DNA of 64,000 bases, from positions 496,001 through 560,000 of the forward strand of contig JBBELK010000366.1 in the NCBI GenBank assembly GCA_037783545.1, read 5' to 3'. The position numbers and the translations under genes are program-made. This document shows positions 17,362-44,082 of this stretch, in pieces; position 1 is the first letter of the stretch; the number at the start of each line of letters is the position of its first letter. The stretch comes from Henricia sp. BOLD:AAB3569. Taxonomy: Eukaryota; Echinodermata; Asteroidea; Spinulosida; Echinasteridae. The notes beneath the pieces are model-generated. The model was given only the letters and a program-made list of their open reading frames with translations, did no database searches and was not told the origin of the DNA.

Positions 17362-18260
17362 AAGTTAGTTTTATTTCAGCCGTATGGCCGTTTTTGATAG
17401 TTTATTTTAGGAGTTTATTAATTGCAGTAGGCCTATACTGCATCAAATTCAGCTCTGACTTTTTTTCAAAATATTTGCGAGTATTTGACAAAAGAGACTG
17501 TTTATTCAGGTTATGAAACAAAGTTAAATATTCATGTCACTTTGAAAAATTGTACATAAAATGTTGACACAGAAAGCCCGAGGAACCGAAGCGAGACCGT
17601 GAACAGTCTATAGCGGACATGATGTGACTATTTACAATTTTTATAAATGCTAAGCTTTTGTAGTTAATTACGGGACATTTTGATGATCTTTTTTCACAAG
17701 GATAATACAAAAAAAATATTGTCAAGGATGCTACATCACTAAATTATGTAAAGAGTAGGCCGGCCTATGCACCTTTAATACTTGGACTAAGTAGTGGCCA
17801 TCCCTGTGCATGCACTGCACCCAGGGCACTGCAGTCGATCGAAGAAGCCTCCATCACTCGTTACAATTCATCCATACCCAAGGGAACAACCATTGTGAAT
17901 TATACCCCTTATTTTACGAGCTTTTAAGTTTTCAATGATACAGATTATTATCTGCGCAGACAAAATGTTTGCGGCCAAAAATTGAATTCCCTTTCTTTTG
18001 AGAATATATTATACAGCGATTAGAGGACACATTTATACGGCGATCAAAGTATAACGCCCTCACCGGCAGCTGAATTCCAGCCAATACGTCGATTAGCGGA
18101 TTTCCCTAACTGTGACATGAAAACGGCTGAAGCTAGAGCTAGCTCTACATGTACTAATGATGTAGCTAGTACATATGTAGCTTGCTTGGCGTACGCGTTT
18201 TCATGGTTTTGTAGTAGAATTTTGTGCAATCGAGATTTAATTGACGAAATCCGTCAAAAA

Positions 18261-32343
<14,083 letters not shown>

Positions 32344-32878
32344 TTATCCATGGCATCTGATATTCGAGGAACCGTGCATATTTGTAAATATACAAAACAT
32401 TTTAACACACAGATAACGCATGTAATACTGCCTCCGATAGGTCTGGTACCCACCAGCCACCAATCTCACTCACAGATCCAAAGATGTATGAAGTTCTTTT
32501 AATGTAAGTATTCATGTAGTCTGGACAAAAAGTAACAGAAAAAAAAAATGTCCTTCCCCCATAAAAAAGGAATGGCGAGGTACGATTTTGAAATGTTCTG
32601 TTTGAACCCTTTGGTCATTGTGCCTAAAACTGCTGGAGCACTCTTTGATTCTTTATTAGTGATTAAAAATAATGTACTGGTATATAGTGCATATGTATTG
32701 TAGTCGGGCAATATTGCTGAAATCTGGGAACTAATTTCTTGCCAAAGAATTTCTTTACCAGTAAGTTAGTGATGTTGGCTACTCTTAAAAAGTTGAAATT
32801 CAACTCTCGTAGGAAAACTTGTGACGGCTGCTGGGGGTGGGGTAGGGAATAATTGATAGGTGGGTATTTCCACACTTA
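32344..32878. other. Rab4 3' flank
   Basis: Probable 3' UTR and downstream sequence. I find no strong AATAAA close to the stop codon, so the transcript end is not placed. Confidence 0.3.
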
Positions 32879-33269
32879 TGGGCCTATTTGAAAAATCAGT
32901 CAATAATTCCTTTCAGATGTCCTCAGTTTATCTCAAACTTAAATAAATTCCCTTGTACTGTGTTCTCAGGAGTTAACTTTTGCCCCAAAAGGTATGAAAA
33001 TGCTGCCACAACATACATTTCTGAAAAGCTTGTGTACAAATTTTCCATATACGTATGTAACGGTGGACAGACAAAATTGAGACAAAATTTTCTGTCCACC
33101 GTTACATACGTATATGGAAAATTTGTACACAAGCTTTTCAGAAATGTATGTTGTGGCAGAATTTTCCAAAAGTTATCTCCTGAGAACAGTACAAGGTAAT
33201 TTCTTTGAGTTCGGGATAAACTGAAGACATCTGAAAGGAATTATTGACTGATTTTTCAAATAGGCCCAT
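32879..33269. mobile_element. Large foldback MITE family F, copy 2
   Basis: Nearly the whole 390 bases is one inverted repeat: left atgggcctatttgaaaaatc, right gatttttcaaataggcccat, then matching blocks with cctcagtttatc, tgttctcaggagttaact and acatacatttctgaaaagct. TA or TTA flanks are seen on both sides. Confidence 0.85.
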
Positions 33270-33569
33270 TAGTGTGGAAAGACCCACGTGCATAAGTGTC
33301 ACATCCCGTGCGTTTGGGAGGGGGAACCGCTCAAATTACCCCCAAAAGTGACTTTTAATTACAGTTTCGCGCACTTGCACAATTCTAGCAGGAATACATA
33401 GCATATCGATGAGCTGATCAATAATCAGTAACTCAAGAATGACATAAGAACGACTCAAAGGGCTATGTCATATGCGCACTGTCCGAGTCAGTGCGCGCTA
33501 TGTGTTAATTGTGTGTAGCGTTATTCTATTGGACAACAGCATGCACCTACATGTACATGTATTAATGAT

Positions 33570-34345
33570 TGCACATACCTGTACCCCACCCCCTCGTGTT
33601 ACCCCACCCTCGGGTGGTGATTTGGTCATGTGTTTCATGCCCCAGGGTGGGGTTTTTACACATAAAACTCAAACTACAATGTATCGGGGTACATCAGAGC
33701 AGATCGCGAATGTTTTGCACACCTGGTGGGTATTTTGTCTCCTAAATGTTCCCCTCTGAGGGTTTGGGGATTATGTCAATCGGCAGTCTCCATCCCTTAG
33801 ATGTCGTAGACAGGGGTTGGGTGGGGAGGGGAAGCAATTTATAGTTGTATCAATGGTTTGTACTTTATCTGTTTGTGTACAATACCCGAGAGACGGAGAT
33901 GAAACTTGAAAAAAAAGCTACGCCAACAACATTAGGTTTTGTATCATATACATGTACACAGATTGTGACAGCTCATGTAGAGTGTATAGTAATGCGCACA
34001 AACCAAAAAGGTCACACAAAGCTACATTTGAAACAATATCTACATCCATCTTAAAAACAATTGTGCATTTTAATGGTTTAGATATAATTGTCAAATTATC
34101 AGGGCACATGGGAACAAATCGTGCATATTCTGTAGGTATTTTGTCATCTAAATTTTGCTCCAGGGTACAATCCCCACCTCTTGGATATCGTAGTCAGGCG
34201 TGGGGACGGGGCCAGGGGTGGGGAGGGTTACTCAGTTTATAGTTCCATCAAAATGAATGGTTTATGTTTAAATTGATACGTTCGTGTACAATGCCGAGAG
34301 ACGGAGACGAAACTTGAAATAGTTAGGCCAACTTTTTACGTTTTA
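33570..34345. repeat. Imperfect direct repeat, about 400 bp unit
   Basis: 33640-33920 and 34120-34330 share ordered words (ggtattttgtc, tcgtag.cagg, gtgtacaat.cc, gagagacggag, gaaacttgaaa). Divergent tandem copies; no gene. Confidence 0.6.
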
Positions 34346-34440
34346 TTGCCTAACAGACTTTAGAACAATCATTCACAATGATTTAATACGAACAGAGTTA
34401 TATTAACGTTGCATACCGGTGATTCAGGATACTTTTACTG

Positions 34441-34662
34441 TTAAAGGCACAGGCTCGTCAGCAATGCGCGCCCGGAGGGGGTGGGGGGGGGGGGGGGGGG
34501 GTGGGGGTGGGCGGTGGTGGGCGGTGGGGTGGGGGTGGGCGGTGGTGGGCGGTGGTGGGCGGTGGTGGGCGGGCGGGCGGGGGGGGGGGGGGGGGGGCGG
34601 GGGTGGGCCGGGCGTGGGCGGGCCGGGCGTGGGCGGGCGTGGGCGGGCGGGCGGGCGGGTGG
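34441..34662. repeat. MITE half-end fused to G-rich minisatellite
   Basis: TTAA plus AGGCACAGGCTCGTCAGC and cgcgcccgg match the left arm of the MITE at 22871. Where the MITE interior should follow there is instead about 185 bases of G-runs (gggtgggcgg type). The right MITE end is missing. Runs of three or more G at short spacing could form quadruplexes. Open frames here are low complexity. Confidence 0.8.
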
Positions 34663-35565
34663 ACACCATGGGAAAACACTTGCAAATGTTTGTGGGATAT
34701 CGTCAGCATTGCAAAGTTTGTTATAAAAGATGGCAGTTCATTTTTTTTACCAAACCGTATATGCCTTCTGACTTTTAAAAAAACAAATAACATTGAATTT
34801 TAATACCTATGGTTTTTCTAGAGCTCTTGAGTAATGGAACCTGACATTTGTTTCTCATGATGTACATGTATGTTCAGAAGTGCAATACGTACATGTACAT
34901 TATACACATGATCACTATCCCATGGGCAGTGCACCAACGTCGCTGAATACACAGCATGCATGCTCTATTGGTACAATTTGCAGAATTGGTAGCAGTCGGG
35001 CAGTTATTATATAATGGTGGCAGCTTGAAAGTTGAAGTTGCTAAAAGATTTTGTGAGGGACCTTTGCCCATACATGTAACTACATGTACATGTAGTCATT
35101 TAGCATTTTTTGTGTAAATATTATATGATTGATTGTTGAAATCTTTGCAGCATGCTTGTAAGCATGTGTTGCAACCTGGGGCAGACCAAAGACATTTTTT
35201 TGGAGGGGTGTGTTCACAAATTTTGCATTCCAACTGCAAAGTTAACAAACCTCAAATACTGTATATTTTGCCAACTACGGGCATCATTTGGCAACTGGAG
35301 AAAATATTGCAGTGCATGGGTGCAACATGTTGATATGGTCCTTGGCTGGTTGGTATGCAAGCCTGCTGGGTTCCCCTTTGTCCGTTGTGTCATATATACC
35401 ATATCATCTAAAACCGAAATGTAGTGGTATATGTACATGTATGCTGGTATTGTATTCGCTGGCAGAGTGACGTCAATTTCCGTGCCGACGCGCTCACTTC
35501 TTTGACAACGGTTCACGCTACTTACATGGCAACGCGTTTGTACAGGAGCCACAAAGGTAGATTGG

Positions 35566-35651
35566 TTCCCGATCCCTATAGATTGGTTCGCTTATTGCGA
35601 AAATATAGGGATCGGTAAAGGGCGGCCATGACGGGCAGAATTCTGCCCGTC
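35566..35651. repeat. Two adjacent short palindromes
   Basis: cgatccctata...tatagggatcg around a 25-base loop, then a perfect 22-base palindrome gacgggcagaattctgcccgtc at 35630-35651. CACGTCACGTGG follows. Function unknown. Confidence 0.6.
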
Positions 35652-36379
35652 ACGTCACGTGGTTATTATTATTTTAATTTTTTTAGTAAGTGCGCAGATT
35701 TTGCATTGACATTTGTAACTTGGCCGTGCGTGTCGAACATATCCAATTATGTAAATAAAGTACATTGCCTAAAGCAAAGGGCTTGGCCAATTTTAAAATA
35801 TAAAAAACACAATGCGCACGCGCAAAGACGACCAATTACAGATCAAGATGAAGTGCCCTTTACCTGTCCTTATATTCTCCTGTGTGGAATATGTGGACGG
35901 GAACCAGTCTACCACAGAGGGAACGTTTTCTGTTGGGATTTTCTGTTACAAACATCACAAAATAATGCGGTATGGTAGCGTATCGCTATGAGAGTATAGG
36001 TATGAGCAAACCATTGCAAGTCATTGTGGTCATTATTTTGTAATATTTTCTTCTAAAAGAATAATAGTAAAACACACTGTGCGCAAACACAATGGATGTA
36101 AATCGTGAGCGTGAACCAGTAACCATAGTTACGGTCCAGCGCCCGCTATGTGATGTCACGACTGATCTGACAGCGAATATGAGCATACCTTAGATCATGA
36201 TGTTACAGCGGAACACAAACATGATCATGTAGTAAAACTCAGACTTACATATATGTACATGCTCAAGAATACGTACGCGTATCGGTATTTGCGTAGTTTG
36301 CTCACGGCTTGTGACAAATGCTTTACATGCACATGTATGATGTTTACTATGGTGGGATCTGCTGTATTTATTAGGCGAG

Positions 36380-36580
36380 CACCTGATTTAGACGCTGCCG
36401 TCTGCTCGCAAGTGGTCGTGATTACTATGCACCTATTGCGAAACATGTAGGTTGAAGTACGTTACCAGACTAGTTTCTGAGATAAAAGCGAAGGGAGCTG
36501 AGTTTCTGAGACGCCGCCGTCTGTTCGCAGACGACGCATCCACTATTGCGAAACATACAGACTGAGGAACGTTACCAGAG
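36380..36580. repeat. Imperfect tandem repeat, about 115 bp unit
   Basis: Two copies share ccgtctg.tcgca, ctattgcgaaaca and acgttaccaga. No gene. Confidence 0.6.
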
Positions 36581-36599
36581 TAATTATTAATTATTAATT

Positions 36600-38350
36600 T
36601 TTGTCTGCAAAAACTGCTTCAAAAACACCTTTCCACTCAAAAGAAACAATTCGATTTTTCATATGTTGTTTATCGAATGTTGTGGCCTAGATTCATGTTA
36701 GAATGATTTATATTGCAATTAGTTCCAGATCAAATCGTAAATTGACTGGACTAAATATGACTTTGAGCAAGACGGTATTTTGAAACCTGGAAATTGCCTC
36801 TTGGGTTTGTGCAAAATATGTAATAGATACATGTAATTGTGTTTTTGAATATTTACAAGTATACAGGGATTTAAAAGTTAGAAGTACATTTAAAAGGCAG
36901 AGAATTTGTTTTTGTACAACTGAGTCGTGCCTGCTCAAAACAATTTACCTCCACCCCCTAAAAACAAAAGCAGTCAATTGGTCGTTGTAATTCACTGAAT
37001 TGACAAGCAAATGCCGCACTTACATCATGTCTGTATTTTTAAGTATGTGTACCTTTGATAGTCACATTAAAATGATAATGTACTGTATGTTGTAAATATT
37101 AATATACATGCACCGTAAAAAATACTTATAATAATATCTGTATTGTAATGTTAATTTAGAGACTGAAAGAGATGGTTTAAAAAAAGAAAAAACATTGTGG
37201 CTGTACATGTATACCAAGCATCGAAAGAAACTTATTAACATATTTTTCTCTTTGTATGCAAATGTTAAAACTTTATGAATGATTGCAACTATTCCTAAAT
37301 GTCAGTTTCACCTATTGGTAACCGACATTGAGCATGAGTGCCTCTCTATTTGTGAACTGCAGAATTTCACGTTTATGCTGAAACTTTCAGTACACATTGT
37401 TAAGAGTGGAACAAACATTTTGAGATTGAATGGGATTTTCGTGATTTAGGACAACGTATAATTACCAAGATATTTTATAATTTGATGACACTATTTTAAA
37501 TGAATTAGTCAATGAATACATCTAAAGTGACTTTTTTTTAAACATAAGTCGGATGGCACTTCCAGAGCTCCGTAGTACTGCAAAGGCAGTGCACGAAAGG
37601 AGTTGTCCGCGAAAACGTAATTCTTTGCCCAGTTTCCGGACAAAATGGCGGCGCCCATTCCTATAAATATAATATACGATTTACAAGTTGTTCAAAACAA
37701 TGTCTTTTGTTTCTTGGTTGTAATTCCCCTTTAATTACTTCGAAGTGAAGCGAACACAAGGCACTGAGAAACATATGTCATTATGCCAGCATGACTTACG
37801 CAATGAGTTGACTCGCCATGTAGGCCTATAGCCAAAATAGTCGATACAATGTAAGTAAATCACTTGTTAAATTGTAAGAACATGCTTGCATGTGTACATT
37901 GCCCTGAAAATCGTAAACCTGTAAATACTGAAAAATCCACTGATGTCTAAAGTAAAATTGTGCTTTTAGTCTGTCTTTTACAAACCCTTGCAAAATTCAA
38001 TGTGTATATATTTTTTATTTAACTGATCATTTGCAGATACCAGTACACGTAATGGATTAAAATGCAACGTACACGTAGTGTAGTAGTATACATGTATTAC
38101 TCCATTATAGTGACGTCATGCTATTGTTGAAACTGTACATTATTCTAACGAATCTACAGTCCATTGTAGGTTCTACAGAAACAGTATATTTTTTTATGAA
38201 TATCCCCACAAAAAATTTCGAAGTTGTTACATTACACATTTTCTTTTTGGATGGAACTTGTCCTTGCATGCAACACTATGCACTATCGTCTTCTATGAAA
38301 ACACACGGTATGACCACAAACAGTATACCGATATTATTTAAATTTAGGGG
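36600..38350. other. AT-rich intergenic stretch
   Basis: No gene seen. 37600-37735 is a degenerate relative of the foldback at 26850. The rest is low-complexity AT-rich sequence. Confidence 0.4.
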
Positions 38351-38354
38351 TTAA

Positions 38355-38616
38355 AGAGCTAGAATCCCCCTTGAAGGAAAAACCAGCAGTTAGGCTTTTT
38401 TCGATAGTCCAAACATCCCTCTTGGCGACGTGGATTTTTTTTATTATTTTTTTTTTTAATTGTCGGTTTGAAGTGCATAAATTGCAAGCAAAAGTGCGTA
38501 TTTCGAAAATGATATTTTTGCGATTTCTGAAACGTCATTAGGTGTTCATGATATGCGCGTGACCCCGTGACGCAATCCTGAGAAAGAGAAGTCAACACGA
38601 TTGTTAGATCCATACG
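38355..38616. mobile_element. Repeat R copy 2, left part
   Basis: TTAA at 38351-38354, then AGAGCTAGAATCCCCCTTG; parallels 29515-29790 closely. It stops at gtttaca, where the outer TIR element begins, and resumes after the second tttacac at 63106-63113. Confidence 0.8.
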
Positions 38617-39478
38617 TTTACACCATGGAGCTATATATAAGAACTAGAGTGCGCACTTATCACGTGACCCCGTGCCTGTGCGCGGTACCCGGGCGTGCCG
38701 CCCTGGGACCGCGTCCGCCATTTTGTTAGTGGTCAAAATAATTGATAAATACCCGGATGTATCCACTGCAGTCAACGGCGCGGCAGCTATAAATGGGTTT
38801 TTAAATGATTTATTCGCTGTTTAACGCCAGTCATGAGTGACCTTTTTCTACTGTACCTAGGAAGGTATAAACGTACACCTCTGCCACTAATTATGGCATA
38901 ATAATGTTACAAAAAGTGCGAATTTTGTTAGAAACGTGATTTTAGAAATGAAAAAAATACAGTTTTTCTCTTGAAAATGCTAGGTTATGCTATGTACTTA
39001 ATGCATGGTGAACGGTAGAACGGTAGTTCTTCCCTCAGGCAGTCGGTTTCACCGGGAAATCCTGCACCTTACGGTCGCGCTGAACTAAATTATCCCAGAA
39101 ATTTGAATTAAGTTCGACGTATGAAACAATTTGGAGCGACTTGGTTCGCCAGAAGTCGAAAGATCGACTGTTCCAGTCAGTCAGAACGACTGAACAGCGA
39201 CTTGGTTTCAGACGTCGATCTTAAAGGAGATGCTGATTAAGACATAATTATACATCAATCGAAAGCTTATGAACTCTGGAAATGGAATATATTTTTTTCT
39301 GAATTTTTGAAGCTTCGCGGAAGGCAAAAAAAGCAAGAAAAGTGGCAATTTTGAAGGAGCCCAAAACGCGCCCAAAACCAGCCCAATCGATCGTGGATTT
39401 TATGGTGACGTAGGCGCAGGGACACATGTCACGTGATCTCCATAGACGGAACGCTAACTTGTCTACAAACCTGTGCAT

Positions 39479-41508
39479 TTTCTTCCTCCATACTTCCGTC
39501 AGAAAATTCATTTATTTTCTATTTATACCTCATGTGAGACGAGAAAAGGACAAAAACAGGTCAAATGTTTCCAATGGTGAACAGTGGCTAGGTCGTTGTG
39601 CGAACCTTGCTGTTCGATTTATTTTAAACTCCGCTAATCAGCTTGATTAGGATCAAATTATATGCACAAATGTAATATCCTTCAAATGTGGTTGAAAAAA
39701 AATAATTATACACGTCTGGTGTAAGCCGTATTAAAGGCCTATCGATTTAGAGGCTATCAAACTAGCATCTGAACCAAGTTTGATGTATGAATTACGAGCT
39801 GTAAACAAATTTAAAAAGTTCACAGTATCTAGGTCTCGACAATAAAGTGTCGAAGTTCAATAATTATCACCGTGCTAAAATCGGTCAGAATCAATCAAGC
39901 CGAAAGAGAAAATAAAACACGTGTGTCGGAACTGAAACTGAATTCGGGTCGAGTGTCGGACCAGCACTGTGTGCTGGCGCTCGGTGGCCACGAAAAACCC
40001 CCAGCCATTGGAGGAAACGTGGGTGCATCCAGGGCACTCGACAGGGGTGCACTCCCCCGGTCCGAATTCCGATTGAAGTGGGAAAATGGGGTGGGCGGGA
40101 TTGTACAGCAAAGTTGACACGATTGACCGAGAGTGAGCTACTGAAGCGAACGTGGCGTTTATATAGCCAGTTGTTATGTAATTCTATTGTGTTCAGTGTG
40201 AATACACTGGCACCTGTCGTTCTAAAACGAAAAGAAATTCCACTTTCTTCCTCCATACTTCCGTCAGAAAATTCATTTCTTTTCTATTTATACCTCATGT
40301 GAGACGAGAAAAGGACAAAAACAGGTCAAATGTTTCCAATGGTGAACAGTGGCTAGGTCGTTGTGCGAACCTTGCTGTAGTCTATAGAAAGTCGCAAAAG
40401 AAAGGGCAAAGGGGAAACAAAAAACAACAAAGGTAAAAAGGTATTAAATAACAAATTACGATTGCCAGTTCCGGTGTGGAAAGATCAACAATTAAGCATT
40501 GTGAGATTAAACTTTGAATGATGTGCTCGATGCCAAATATTGGACGGACAAAAATAAAATAAAATAAAATGAAAAATCCGCTGTCCCTCAAATCGAATTC
40601 GATACCAAACGATCGAATAAAATGTGTTATAAACTCAGTGCCATACGACTGTGTATACGCAAATGTCTATGCCGCCTCAAATAGACGTTTACTGGCCTTC
40701 GGTGCACGCGGAACGCGGAAAAAACAACAAAGGTAAAAAAGGTATTAAATAACAAATTACGATTGCCAGTTCCGGTGTGGAAAGATCAACAATTTTAAAA
40801 CATTGTGAGATTAAACTTTGAACGATGTGCTCGATGCCAATATTGGACGGACAAAAAATCCGCTGTCCCTCAAATCGAATTCGATACCAAACGATCGAAT
40901 AAAATGTGTTATAAACTCAGTGCCATACGACTGGGTGGACGCAAATGTCTATGCCGCCTCAATTAGACGTTTCTGCGATGTACTCTTTCACAACTCCCCA
41001 GCCGAGATCAGAACGGTCAGCAAGTCGTATGAGCTTTTGACGTTCCTTGATGGACTTAACGGCGGCGTTCCAGTCGGTCTTGGCCGAGTCGATGTCAAGG
41101 CTGTCAATGTTCTGAATGGCCGACTCGACAAGCGAAAGAAGCTTCTCGCAGTGCTTGTGCTGCTGTTGATGCCGTCGCGTTTGAACGTCGGAACGTCTGA
41201 TAAGCGTTGCTTCTTGCAAGCCGATTCGACCTTGAAGTCTAATGACTTAGAAAGGGCCTGGATAGCGTTCAGTATCTGATCACTGCTGGTACCGGACTCC
41301 GAACCGCCGACGCCCGGTTCGAGGGACATGTTCGATGCGGTGCGTGAAGAGTGTGTAGAATAGGATTGTACAGCAAAGTTGACACGATTGACCGAGAGTG
41401 AGCTACTGAAGCGAACGTGGCGTTTATATAGCCAGTTGTTATGTAATTCTATTGTGTTCAGTGTGAATACACTGGCACCTGTCGTTCTAAAACGAAAAGA
41501 AATTCCAC
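39479..41508 (-). mobile_element. Rearranged DIRS-like retroelement remnant
   Basis: A set of direct repeats: A (39479-39612 and 40245-40379, about 133 bases, nearly identical), B (about 40098-40242 and 41363-41508), C (about 40420-40685 and 40718-40980). Their order is A, B, A, C, C, gag-like, B. Such offset repeats, with a gag-like frame read on the minus strand just inside the right B repeat, fit a tyrosine-recombinase (DIRS/Ngaro) retroelement. No RT, RNase H or recombinase remains. Confidence 0.45.
40959..41330 (-). pseudogene. gag-like fragment (DIRS/Ngaro type), frameshifted
   Basis: Minus-strand reading starts MSLEPGVGGSE at 41329 and continues in a second frame with SIKERQKLIRLADRSDLGW and VKEYIAE. 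The KERQKLIRLADRS..GW motif recalls ORF1 proteins of DIRS-like elements in marine invertebrates (recalled, not searched). The frame change near 41170 breaks the ORF. Confidence 0.4.
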
Positions 41509-41734
41509 GTACTGTCTTATCTTGTCCAGCAGTTCTTCATGTAAAATAAGGTTGATGTGATATTATACAAGAGAGCCTGTAGGCCCTAATAGACATTTCA
41601 CATGAATAAAATCCAGCTTAGTGCTGTTGTGTCCTGTATCATGGCGCGCGGGTGCAAATGCTCGAAATAGGCCACCGTATCAGCGTGGAGTTCGCCATGT
41701 TGTCAGACGATTTTCCGTAAGTAAACTTTTGCGA

Positions 41735-42770
41735 CTTCGGTCGAACTTTTTCCATTATTTTTGTCATTTGGATTTGGCCAAAATATATGAATGACAGTTT
41801 TTTCTGGAAGGCAAACAATTCTGGATTAAGCTGTAAAAGACTGAAACGCATATGCTGTCATGGATTTTGCTAGAATGTGAATGGATTCCAGCGAGTTGTT
41901 GAAGCATGTGTGAAGTGCGCCGCGTTAATTCCTTCCGCGCTATTATCATGGAGTCACTTCGCCCCATGTCAGTTCGGCTTGTCAGTTCGCCCCATACGGA
42001 TACCACTTCGCCCCATTGCCACTTGCCCCACCAATGCTATTAATATTTAGCCGGCAGTCGGTCGATAACATAGAAAGAAACGTAACTTACTTTAACACTG
42101 CACCAGGGCTGGTTTAAATTTACATTGAAATTGCTTAGGCATATGAATATGATCATACCGTCTGACCATGGAAGAAAATTCCTCCATGTGATCAAACCAA
42201 CAAAATAAGAAAACAAGGTCAAAAACAACTTCAATTTACGAACAAATAATTTTAGTCCAATCAAACAAATTTCATTCAATTCATTTTAAGCCGAATTTGA
42301 GTGCAGTTAATTAAACTAAAGAGGTCCGAATTAAAGTTGACTTTTTATTTTTATTTATTTATTTTTATTTTTTAGTTTGCAAGCAAGCCGGCAAGTTTTC
42401 CAAACTGGAGTGAGTCCCTGCAGGGGAACAGTTGAAGAAGCCTATTGTTAAAAAGTCATTCACTTTTAAATGAGACCTCAACTATTTTCCCTATTTTATT
42501 GACTGACTGCCGGCTAAATAGCATGGGCGAGGTGGCAATGGGCGAAGTGGTATGGAGCGAACTGACATGGGGCGAATTGGAAATGGGGCGAAGCGTCTGA
42601 CACCCAAAGGGCGATTTGCGGCATCGGTCGAACTTTTATATTGTTTTTCATTTGACCTTGGCCAAAATATGCGGAAGTTTTTCTGGAAGCCGAAATGATA
42701 GTGATTTTGCTTCAATGTGAATGGACTTCTAGTGACTTGTTGAGTGCACTGCGGGCGCTGAAAATGTAAG
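41735..42770. repeat. Dispersed repeat split by a MITE
   Basis: Two diverged segments, 41735-41925 and 42625-42770, share the same ordered words (ggtcgaactttt, tttggccaaaatat, ttttgct.gaatgtgaatgga, agcga.ttgttga). A third relative, partly inverted, is at 43230-43600. No coding sequence. Confidence 0.55.
41954..42596. mobile_element. MITE with about 110 bp TIR
   Basis: Left tcacttcgccccatgtcagttcg...ccacttcgccccattgccact...tttagccggcagtc; right is the inverted equivalent (gactgccggctaaatagcat, ggcaatgggcgaagtgg, cgaactgacatggggcga). About 640 bases, no ORF. Confidence 0.75.
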
Positions 42771-43696
42771 CGTGGTAGACTATTACGACGTCAAACTCTT
42801 TCCGGTTTTTTTTCTTCCGTTCAATGTACATTGAACAAAGATTTATCTAAATTTAAGATATATTTCCCACATGTACTTTTGCTGTAACGTTTTTTTTTTC
42901 CTATAGTAAAATCACATTTTCTCCTTCAAAAATTGTATTCAGTTATGCACAAAATAACCATTCACGCACGCACGCAGCGCCCTCTATTGTTGCGCTTACA
43001 CACAAACCTCTCCCGCCGCAATTTTGTGCATTACCTTGATTACTCTCTGCAGTAATTTTATAATTATTTTGTCTGAGAAATGCAACATTTCCGACAGAAG
43101 TGCAAGTTTAAATTACATAGACAAGTATCTTCGAATTGGATGATCTGTTGATTCCAAGAGGTAATTTTCTTCAAATATTTGTTCAATGTATACAGGAAAA
43201 AACACCTTTTTTTCAACAACTCACTCGAAATTCATTAACATTGTAGCAAATTCCATCAGCATACAGTGTACATGTATGAGTTTCAGACTTTATTTTACAG
43301 CTTAATCAAGACATTATTGTGTACATGCCTCCCAGAAAAAAATGTCATTCACATATTTTGGCCAAGTCCAAATGACAAAAATATTGGGGAAAGCTGGGAA
43401 AAGGATAATGATTGAATTTACCTCTGAACGTGCGATATTAATGGTGCTGAATTTAATTTGCAACTTTCCTATTTTCCTTGGATTCATTTGTAATAGTCTA
43501 AAACTCATAATGCTGATGGATTTTGCTACAATGTGAATGGATTTCAAGTGAGTTGAAGCATGTGAAGTACACCGCAGGCACTGAAAACGTCAGCGTGGTG
43601 GCAGGATGAAGAGAAGACAGTCGGGCCGTTCGGGGAATCGTTGCATACTTGGTGGTCCGACAGCAGATGCAAACAGCGGATGCAGTAACAACATAT

Positions 43697-43943
43697 TGAG
43701 CTCGTGCCAATGACGTAATTTTGGGAAAAAAACAATGCCGCGTCGTTGTGGAAGCGATGTGCGTGCGCGTTGTGTGTGTCCATAGCGCGCGTAACGCGCT
43801 ATGCTGAGGTCCCCATTGGTGAACTAAACCGTGTTACGCCCACCAGAGACACACACAACGCGCACGCACATCGCTTCCACAATGACTCGGCATTGTTTGA
43901 CTCCCAAAATGGCGTATTTGCACGCGTTCGTAAGGGGTCAATA
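43697..43943. mobile_element. Palindromic MITE family P, copy 1
   Basis: Inverted arms with ttttggga, caatgccg and tgtggaagcgatgtgcgtgcgcgttgtgtgtgtc. A central catagcgcgcgtaacgcgctatg is itself a palindrome. Second copy at 57785-58008. Confidence 0.85.
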
Positions 43944-44082
43944 TAAGGAAGTTGGTTGTCATGTGGTTTTGGATGCATTGTGATTTACTAATCATTTTAG
44001 TAATACCTTATCTGCACGTCTGTGCCTGTCAGTTTCAACTTAATAATTATTATTCCTAATGTTTGTTTTATTTTTGATACAG

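Noticed and set aside
34419..34803. Gly/Trp- and Pro-rich open frames on both strands
   Set aside because: Products of the G-rich minisatellite, not genes.
40818..41279. 153-codon plus-strand open frame
   Set aside because: Antisense to the gag-like fragment, whose minus-strand motif is more convincing.
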